Positions 58,808 through 64,000 of a DNA stretch of 64,000 nt are shown here, in pieces. The notes under the pieces are model-generated. The model was not told the DNA's origin. It ran no database searches and saw only the letters and a list, made by a program, of their open reading frames with translations. Position 1 is the stretch's first letter; each line of letters begins with the position of its first letter. The stretch covers positions 692,996 to 756,995 of the forward strand of contig LYSY01000003.1 of assembly GCA_001657395.1 (NCBI GenBank), written 5' to 3'. This DNA comes from Rhodospirillales bacterium BBD 1991-14. GTDB taxonomy: Bacteria > Pseudomonadota > Alphaproteobacteria > Kiloniellales > Kiloniellaceae. The position numbers were made by a program, and so were the translations under genes.

Positions 58808-58854
58808 ATTGAACATCGTTCATTTCGACCCCAAATAAATGAACGATGTTCAAT
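58808..58854. promoter_or_regulatory. Twin palindromic operator upstream of the Aas-type gene
   Basis: Two 13-base palindromes, TGAACATCGTTCA (58810-58822) and TGAACGATGTTCA (58840-58852), lie 30 bases centre to centre. Together they form an 18-base perfect inverted repeat with an 11-base spacer. The form TGAAC-N3-GTTCA fits a dimeric TetR-like repressor. No such regulator gene is in the window. Confidence 0.65.
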
Positions 58855-58931
58855 TATCCGTTTGGCCCAGGGGGGTTTCAGCGGTTCCGGCTGGAAGGCC
58901 GGCGCCGCATCAACACAACAGGGGAACTGTC

Positions 58932-61900
58932 ATGGTCGCGTCGATTCTGCAGAGCCGCAATTTCCTGCCGCTGTTCTGCGTCCAGGCTTTCGGGGCTTTC
59001 ACCGACAACCTGCTGAAGAGTGCCTTTGCCTTCCTGGTCGCATTCCAGGGGCTCTCCCTCTTCGGCACGCCACCGGCCATCTCCCTGATGATCGGCACCG
59101 CAGCCTATGTGGTGCCGCTGCTGCTGTTCTCCGGCAGCGCCGGCAGGCTGGCCGATGCCTGCGACAAGGCGACGATCGTGCGCGCCACGCGGCTTGCCGA
59201 GATTCCTCTGGCACTGCTGGCCGGCGCCGCCCTCTTCACCGGCAACTCCGCCCTGGTGCTGCTGGCCATGTTCGCCTACGCCAGCCAGTCGGCCTTCTTC
59301 AGCCCGGCGAAGTACGCGATTCTGCCGCAGCACCTGCCCGAGGACCGGCTGGTCAAGGCCAACGCGCTGGTCGAGGCCTCGACCTTCGTGGCGATCCTCA
59401 GCGGCACCCTCTTCGGCGGCTTCCTGGCCGCCAAAGGCCTGATCGAGGTGGTCGTCGCCTGTCTGCTGGCCATCGCGATTGCCGCTTCCGTCATTGCCCG
59501 CTTCGTGCCGAGCGCGCGCCCGGCGCCGGACGCCGCGCCTTACCGCTTCGCCCCGCTGCAGAACACCCTCTCGGCGCTGCGCACCGTGCGCGCGCGGCTG
59601 ACCCTCTTCCGCTCGGCCATCGGCATCTCCTGGTTCTGGGCGGTCGGCCTGATCGTGATCTCGATCTTTCCGGATATCGCGCGCCGCGACCTCAACGTCT
59701 CGGCCCATGTCGCCAACACCCTGATCGGCGGTTTCGTGGTCGGCATCGCCGCCGGCGCCGCGGTGGTCACCCGCCTTCTGAACGGCGAGGTTTCGGCCCG
59801 CCATGTCCCGCTCGGCGCCCTGGGCATGGCGCTCTGCCTGATCGACCTCTCCTTTGCGGTGGAGGCCTTCAGCCTGGCCGTGACCACCCCCGGAGAAGTC
59901 GGTTTCGCCGCCTTCTTCTCGTCCTGGGCGGGTCTGCGCATCGCGCTCGACATGGCGGCGCTGGCGGCCTTCGGCGGCGTCTTCACGGTACCGCTCTACA
60001 CGCTGCTCCAGGCCCGCGCGCGTCAGCAGACCCGCTCCTCCGCCATCGCCGGCAACAACATCCTGAACGGCCTCATCATGGTCGCCCTCTTGGGGCTGAC
60101 GACCCTGCTGCTGGCGCTGGGGGTGAAGGTGCAGACGCTGTTGCTGATGCTGGGCATCGCCAATCTCTGCGTCACCCTCTACGTGATCCGCCTGATCCCC
60201 GGCGAGATCATGAAGGCCCTGGGCGCCACCGTGCTGCGCTGGCTCTTCGGCGCAAGGATCGCCGGCCTGGAGCATTACGGCGATGGGCGCAGCCCGGCGG
60301 TCGTGATCGCCAACCACACCTCCTACCTCGACGCGATCCTGCTGGCCTGCCTGCTGCCCGGCAGACCGGCCTTCGCCATCAACGCTTTCGTCGCCAAACG
60401 CTGGTGGGTGCGCCCGGCCTTCCTCTTCGCCGACCTGATCCCGGTCGACCCGGCCAGCCCCTTGAGCGTGCGGGCCATGGTGAAGCTGGTGCGCGATCAG
60501 AAACGCCGCCTGGTGATCTTTCCCGAAGGCCGCCTGACCGTGACCGGGGCGCTGATGAAGATCTACGACGGACCGGCGCTGATCGCCGACCGCAGCAACG
60601 CGCCCGTCATCCCGCTGCGCATCGACGGCGCCCAGTACACGCTGTTCTCGCGCCTTAAAGGCAAACTGCGCCGCCGCCTGCTTCCGAAGATCACGCTCTC
60701 GGTGCTGCCGCCGCGCCGCATCGACGTACCGGAGGCCCTGCGCGGACGCGCCCGCCGCGCCCATGCCGGCGCCCGGCTGCACGACATCATGACCGAGATG
60801 GTTTTCGAAACGAGCCCGCGCGAGAAGACCCTGCTGCAGAGCCTGATCGACGCCAAGGAGCTGCACGGCAAGCTCGCGGTGCTGGAGGATATCGAGCGCC
60901 GGCCCCTCGGCTACCGGCGCATCCTGGCCGGTGCCTTTGCCCTCGGCGCCCGCTTCAGGAAGGCTTTTCCGGAGAGCGAGCGCCTGGGCCTGCTGCTGCC
61001 CAACGCCAATGCCGCCGTGATCAGCTTCTTTGCCTGTCACGCCAGCGGCAAGACGCCGGCCATGCTGAACTTCACCGCCGGGGCCGCCGGCATCCGTGCC
61101 GCCCTCGAAGCCGCGCAGATCCGCGCGGTAGTGACCTCCCGGCGCTTCATCGAGAAGGCGCGGCTGGAAGGCCTGGCCGAGGAGATCGCCAAGCTGGCCG
61201 AGGTCGTCTATCTGGAGGATATCCGCCCGGCCATCGGCCCGCTGGCGCGGCTGACCGCCCTGGCCAAAGCCACCTTCCCGCGTCTGGCCCTGCGTCTGGC
61301 CGGCCTGCACAAGACGACGGCCGATGACGAGGCGGTGGTGCTTTTCACCTCAGGCTCGGAGGGGCTGCCGAAAGGCGTGGTGCTCAGTCATGCCAACATC
61401 CAGGCCAACCGCCACCAGGTCTCGGCCATGGTCGACTTCAGCCAGGAGGACCGGGTGCTGAACGTGCTGCCGATGTTCCACTCCTTCGGCCTGACCGCCG
61501 GCACGCTCCTGCCCCTGCTCTCCGGCGTGAAGACCTTCCTCTACCCCTCGCCGCTGCACTACCGCATCGTGCCGGAGGTGGCCTATGACACCAACGCCAC
61601 CATCCTCTTCGGCACCGACACCTTCCTCAGCGGCTACGCGCGCCTGGCACACGCCTACGACTTCTACAGCCTGCGTCTCGTCTTTGCCGGCGCCGAGCGG
61701 CTGCGCCCGGAGACCCGGCGCACCTGGTCGGAGAAGTTCGGCGTGCGCCTGCTGGAGGGCTACGGCGTCACCGAGACGGCGCCGGTCCTGGCCGTCAACA
61801 CGCCGATGAAGAACCGGCCGGGGGCGGCCGGGCGCCTGCTGCCGGGCATGGAGCTGCGCATCGTCCCGGTGCCCGGGATCGAGGACGGCGGGCGTCTGCA

Positions 61901-62363
61901 GGTCCGCGGCCCGAACGTCATGCTGGGCTACCTGCGCGCCGAGGCGCCCGGCGTGCTGGAGCCGCCGGCGGAGGGCTGGCACGACACCGGCGACATCGTC
62001 ACCCTGGACGACGACGGTTTCATCACCATCCGCGGCCGCGCCAAGCGCTTCGCCAAGGTGGGCGGGGAGATGGTCTCCCTGGCCGCGGTCGAGGCGCTGG
62101 CCGCGGAGGTCTGGCCGGAGGCGCGGCTGGTGGCGCTGGCCATCCCGCACCCGCGCAAGGGCGAGCAGGTCGTCCTGCTGGTGGAAAGCGACGGCACCGA
62201 ACGTCCGCTCGCGGCCCTCAGCGCCCATGCCAGGCAGAAGGGCTTCGCCGAGATCGCCCTGCCGCGCGAACTGCGTCCGGTCGAGGCCATCCCGCTGCTG
62301 GGCAGCGGCAAGGTCGACTACGCGGGCGCCCAGAAGCTCTTGGCGCCGGCCATGGCGGCGTGA
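58932..62363 (+). CDS. aas: LplT-PlsC-Aas fusion: lysophospholipid transporter and acyl-ACP-phospholipid acyltransferase
   Basis: A 1143-residue inner-membrane protein with three parts. Residues 1-400 are an MFS flippase like LplT (FAFLVAFQGLSLFGTPPA, LLFSGSAGRLADACDKATIV). About 430-640 is a PlsC-type acyltransferase (NHTSYLDAI and FPEGRLTVTGALMKIYDG). About 650-1143 is an acyl-ACP synthetase (FTSGSEGLPKGVVLSH, EGYGVTETAPVLAVN, WHDTGDIVTLDDDGF). It imports and re-acylates lysophospholipids to repair the membrane. GGGGAA precedes ATG 58932; an earlier ATG at 58839 lies inside the operator and was rejected. Confidence 0.93.
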   Translation: MVASILQSRNFLPLFCVQAFGAFTDNLLKSAFAFLVAFQGLSLFGTPPAISLMIGTAAYVVPLLLFSGSAGRLADACDKATIVRATRLAEIPLALLAGAALFTGNSALVLLAMFAYASQSAFFSPAKYAILPQHLPEDRLVKANALVEASTFVAILSGTLFGGFLAAKGLIEVVVACLLAIAIAASVIARFVPSARPAPDAAPYRFAPLQNTLSALRTVRARLTLFRSAIGISWFWAVGLIVISIFPDIARRDLNVSAHVANTLIGGFVVGIAAGAAVVTRLLNGEVSARHVPLGALGMALCLIDLSFAVEAFSLAVTTPGEVGFAAFFSSWAGLRIALDMAALAAFGGVFTVPLYTLLQARARQQTRSSAIAGNNILNGLIMVALLGLTTLLLALGVKVQTLLLMLGIANLCVTLYVIRLIPGEIMKALGATVLRWLFGARIAGLEHYGDGRSPAVVIANHTSYLDAILLACLLPGRPAFAINAFVAKRWWVRPAFLFADLIPVDPASPLSVRAMVKLVRDQKRRLVIFPEGRLTVTGALMKIYDGPALIADRSNAPVIPLRIDGAQYTLFSRLKGKLRRRLLPKITLSVLPPRRIDVPEALRGRARRAHAGARLHDIMTEMVFETSPREKTLLQSLIDAKELHGKLAVLEDIERRPLGYRRILAGAFALGARFRKAFPESERLGLLLPNANAAVISFFACHASGKTPAMLNFTAGAAGIRAALEAAQIRAVVTSRRFIEKARLEGLAEEIAKLAEVVYLEDIRPAIGPLARLTALAKATFPRLALRLAGLHKTTADDEAVVLFTSGSEGLPKGVVLSHANIQANRHQVSAMVDFSQEDRVLNVLPMFHSFGLTAGTLLPLLSGVKTFLYPSPLHYRIVPEVAYDTNATILFGTDTFLSGYARLAHAYDFYSLRLVFAGAERLRPETRRTWSEKFGVRLLEGYGVTETAPVLAVNTPMKNRPGAAGRLLPGMELRIVPVPGIEDGGRLQVRGPNVMLGYLRAEAPGVLEPPAEGWHDTGDIVTLDDDGFITIRGRAKRFAKVGGEMVSLAAVEALAAEVWPEARLVALAIPHPRKGEQVVLLVESDGTERPLAALSAHARQKGFAEIALPRELRPVEAIPLLGSGKVDYAGAQKLLAPAMAA

Positions 62364-62370
62364 GGATCTC

Positions 62371-62512
62371 CTAGCGCGTTCTCGACTTACGTCGACTCGG
62401 TTCCAGCCCGCTCCCCCTCCCGGCCACCCATAGGATACTGGCCCCTTAAGACAATGGGGGTGGCCGGGAGGGGGAGCGGGCCGGTGCCGTTAAACCAGGA
62501 AAACGCCTAGCG
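62371..62512. repeat. Hairpin repeat family, copy 3
   Basis: A 142-base element bounded by CTAGCG at both ends, like copy 1. Perfect 24-base arms lie at 62406-62429 and 62458-62481 around a loop starting ATAGGATACTGGCCCC. The flanks TAGCGCGTTCTCGACTTACG and GGTGCCGTTAAACC match copy 1. It separates two convergent genes and its right CTAG provides the stop of the IclR gene. Confidence 0.87.
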
Positions 62513-63187
62513 CAGCGCGGCCTCCAGGTCCGCCGCCGCGGCGGTGAGGAGGTCGCGGCAGCGCCGCTGGTGCCCCAAGCCGAACTGGGCGGCGAGGCCG
62601 GAGAGGCAGAGCGCCCCCAGCAGGCGGCCGCCGTCGTCGCCCAGCGGCACGGCAACGGCGGCGAGATGGGGATCGCGTTCTCCGAGCGAGAGCGCATAGC
62701 CGTCCCGCCGCACCCGCTGCAGCGCCGGGTCGTCCTCGCCGCCATAGGCGCGCAGCACCTTGCCCGCCGCCCCCAGGGTGAGCGGCAGGCGCGCGCCCTC
62801 CTCCAGATGGTGGCGCAGCTCGCGCAGGGAGTTTTCCCGGTAAAGGCAGGTGCGGGTCAGGCCGCTGCGCACATAGAAGGACGCCGTCTCCCCGCTGTCG
62901 TCGCGCAGGCGCCGCAGCACCGGGCGCAGCAGCGCCTCCAGGTCGCTCTCGTCCCGGTAGAGTCCGCCGAGGCGGGCCAGGCTGGCACCCAGGCGGTAGC
63001 GGCCGTCGGCGCCGCGCGTCAGATAGCCGAAGCGCTCCAGCGAGCCGTTGAGGCGCAGGATCGTGCTCTTGTAGAAGCCGGTGCGCTCGGCGAGGGCGGC
63101 GAGGCTCAGAGCCGCCTCCCCCTCGGCAAAGGCCTCCAGGATCGTCAGCGCCCGCTCCACGGCCTCCACACGGTCCTGGGCCGCCAC
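62507..63187 (-). CDS. IclR-family transcriptional regulator
   Basis: A 226-residue regulator. The N-terminal winged helix reads VEAVERALTILEAFAEGE, LSLAALAERTGFYKSTILRLNGSLERFGYL; the IclR effector domain follows (ETASFYVRSGLTRTCLYREN, LTLGAAGKVLRAYGG, AVAVPLGDDGGRLLGALCLSG). GTG 63187 is chosen with GGGGG upstream; the open frame continues further but loses family likeness. It is divergent from a CoA-transferase gene and probably controls it through the palindromes between. The effector is unknown. Confidence 0.87.
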   Translation of the reverse strand: MAAQDRVEAVERALTILEAFAEGEAALSLAALAERTGFYKSTILRLNGSLERFGYLTRGADGRYRLGASLARLGGLYRDESDLEALLRPVLRRLRDDSGETASFYVRSGLTRTCLYRENSLRELRHHLEEGARLPLTLGAAGKVLRAYGGEDDPALQRVRRDGYALSLGERDPHLAAVAVPLGDDGGRLLGALCLSGLAAQFGLGHQRRCRDLLTAAAADLEAALR

Positions 63188-63203
63188 GCCACATACCCCC
63201 AAA

Positions 63204-63277
63204 ATTCTGTCTAGCAGAATGCTATGGGCACACTTTAGCACGTTTTGTTGTGTTGGACAGAATATCTGACACAACAA
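63204..63277. promoter_or_regulatory. Palindromes between IclR and CoA-transferase genes
   Basis: ATTCTG-TCTAG-CAGAAT (63204-63220) and TTGTTGTGT/ACACAACAA (63245-63253 and 63269-63277), with CAGA-ATA-TCTG inside the second. ATTCTGTC recurs inverted as GACAGAAT in the second element. They lie in the divergent promoter region and are candidate IclR operators. Confidence 0.5.
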
Positions 63278-63314
63278 TCCCATCTCGAAAGCTGCCGAAG
63301 AAAGGCCGGAAGCG

Positions 63315-64000
63315 ATGACCCCCTGTTTGCACGGCGTCCGGGTGCTGGACCTCACCAACGTGCTGGCCGGGCCGTTCTGCTGCCACCAGTTGGCCCATCT
63401 GGGCGCCGAGGTGATCAAGGTGGAGGTGCCGGGCAGCGGCGATCTGGCCCGTCAATTGGGCGCCGATGCGGAGTTGAACGCCCGGCACATGGGCGTCTCC
63501 TTCCTGGCGCAGAACGCCGGCAAGCGCTCCCTCACGCTCAACCTGAAGCATGCGGAGGGCAAGGCGCTGTTCCGGCGCCTGGCCGCCACCGCCGACGTGG
63601 TGGTGGAGAACTTCCGTCCCGGCGTCATGGAGCGTCTGGGGCTCGGCTTCGAGACTCTGAAGCAGGATCGCCCCAACCTGATCTACTGCGCGATCTCCGG
63701 TTTCGGCCAGGAGGGGCCGCTGCGCAACCTGCCGGCCTACGACCAGATCATCCAGGGCATGTCCGGCGTCATGTCCATCACCGGCGATGCGGAAACCGCG
63801 CCCTACCGGGTGGGCTACCCCATCGCCGATACCATCGGCGGCATGACCGCGGCCTTTGCCATCGCCGCGGCCCTGGCGCGACGCGGCACCGGCGCCCAGG
63901 AGCCCTGCTTCATCGACGTGTCCATGCTGGAGGCAACTCTGGCCACCATGGGCTGGGTGGTGTCCAACTTCCTCATCGCCGGGCGGCCACCTGAACCCCT
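63315..64000 (+). CDS. Family III CoA-transferase (CaiB/BaiF), 5' part
   Basis: The first 228 codons of a CoA-transferase that runs off the right edge. Features are LHGVRVLDLTNVLAGPFCCHQLAHLGAEVIKVE at the N-terminus, VVVENFRPGVMERLGLGFE, CAISGFGQEGPLRNLPAYDQIIQGMSG and the catalytic Asp in CFIDVSMLEATLA. Family members move CoA between acids such as oxalate, carnitine or succinate and the substrate. Control by the divergent IclR regulator suggests an inducible catabolic operon continuing beyond the window. The start ATG 63315 follows AGGCCGGAAGCG. Confidence 0.92.
   Translation, partial: MTPCLHGVRVLDLTNVLAGPFCCHQLAHLGAEVIKVEVPGSGDLARQLGADAELNARHMGVSFLAQNAGKRSLTLNLKHAEGKALFRRLAATADVVVENFRPGVMERLGLGFETLKQDRPNLIYCAISGFGQEGPLRNLPAYDQIIQGMSGVMSITGDAETAPYRVGYPIADTIGGMTAAFAIAAALARRGTGAQEPCFIDVSMLEATLATMGWVVSNFLIAGRPPEP

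Noticed and set aside
58839-58931. ATG 58839 as start of the LplT-PlsC-Aas gene
   Set aside because: The codon is part of the right palindromic operator, the extra 31 residues are not membrane-protein-like, and ATG 58932 has a good ribosome site.
58878-61310. A very long open frame (about 810 codons) antisense to the LplT-PlsC-Aas gene
   Set aside because: It is composition-driven in GC-rich DNA: Gln/Gly/Ala/Arg-rich, without any domain, and entirely opposite a gene with clear family motifs.
1-64000. CRISPR arrays, tRNA/rRNA genes, insertion sequences, prophage or integration sites
   Set aside because: No regularly spaced direct repeats, cloverleaf or rRNA-like stretches, transposase/integrase motifs or target duplications were seen on reading both strands.

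Overview
The window is GC-rich, tightly packed chromosomal DNA. It looks like an alphaproteobacterium, probably a Rhodospirillales or Kiloniellales-type marine or soil heterotroph. The pointers are a rhizobial-style C-P lyase operon with phnF, TctABC/TctDE, a phosphonate monoester hydrolase of the Rhizobium type, ChrR-like anti-sigma factors and many ATGA/TGATG gene overlaps. I see no rRNA, tRNA, CRISPR array, insertion sequence or prophage. Species-level identity is not claimed.

Layout. 1-4040: phosphonate ABC transporter phnCDEE (phnC cut by the window edge) plus a hexapeptide-repeat acetyltransferase. 4131-6946: cyclic-nucleotide-binding protein, two GNAT acetyltransferases and an anchored alpha/beta hydrolase. 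6955-14133 (minus): complete C-P lyase core phnGHIJKL followed by two tandem phnM paralogues. The divergent repressor gene phnF follows, with PHO-box-like and PhnF-operator-like sites between. 15202-17784: a second phosphonate-type PBP/ATPase/permease set behind a four-unit PHO-box-like array. 17849-21752: methyltransferase, pseudouridine catabolism (psuK-psuG) and an unknown protein. 21878-28172: DUF4129, DUF4350, MoxR, DUF58, SpoIIM-like and RDD operon. Three related multi-pass membrane proteins and an isopropylmalate-dehydrogenase-family enzyme follow. 32352-35610: hemN behind an FNR-type box, then a GMC oxidoreductase. 35682-43670: tripartite tricarboxylate transporter tctCBA, divergent tctDE two-component system with its own binding protein, and a multicopper oxidase. 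43802-48616: flavodoxin-like reductase, ECF sigma with soluble zinc anti-sigma, then acetoacetate decarboxylase, 3-hydroxybutyrate dehydrogenase and patatin. 48757-53527: EF-hand protein divergent from a two-component system, then a phosphonate monoester hydrolase-like enzyme. 53595-56768: ferritin-like protein, cytochrome c, ECF sigma and two anti-sigma genes. 57079-64000: MscS channel, three-domain lysophospholipid recycling protein (LplT-PlsC-Aas), IclR regulator and a truncated family III CoA-transferase.

The strongest theme is phosphorus scavenging from organophosphonates: two uptake systems, C-P lyase, a PMH-type hydrolase, and sites fitting PhoB activation and PhnF repression. The most interesting non-gene signal is a 24-bp-arm hairpin repeat, present three times, with compensatory arm changes and an invariant loop.
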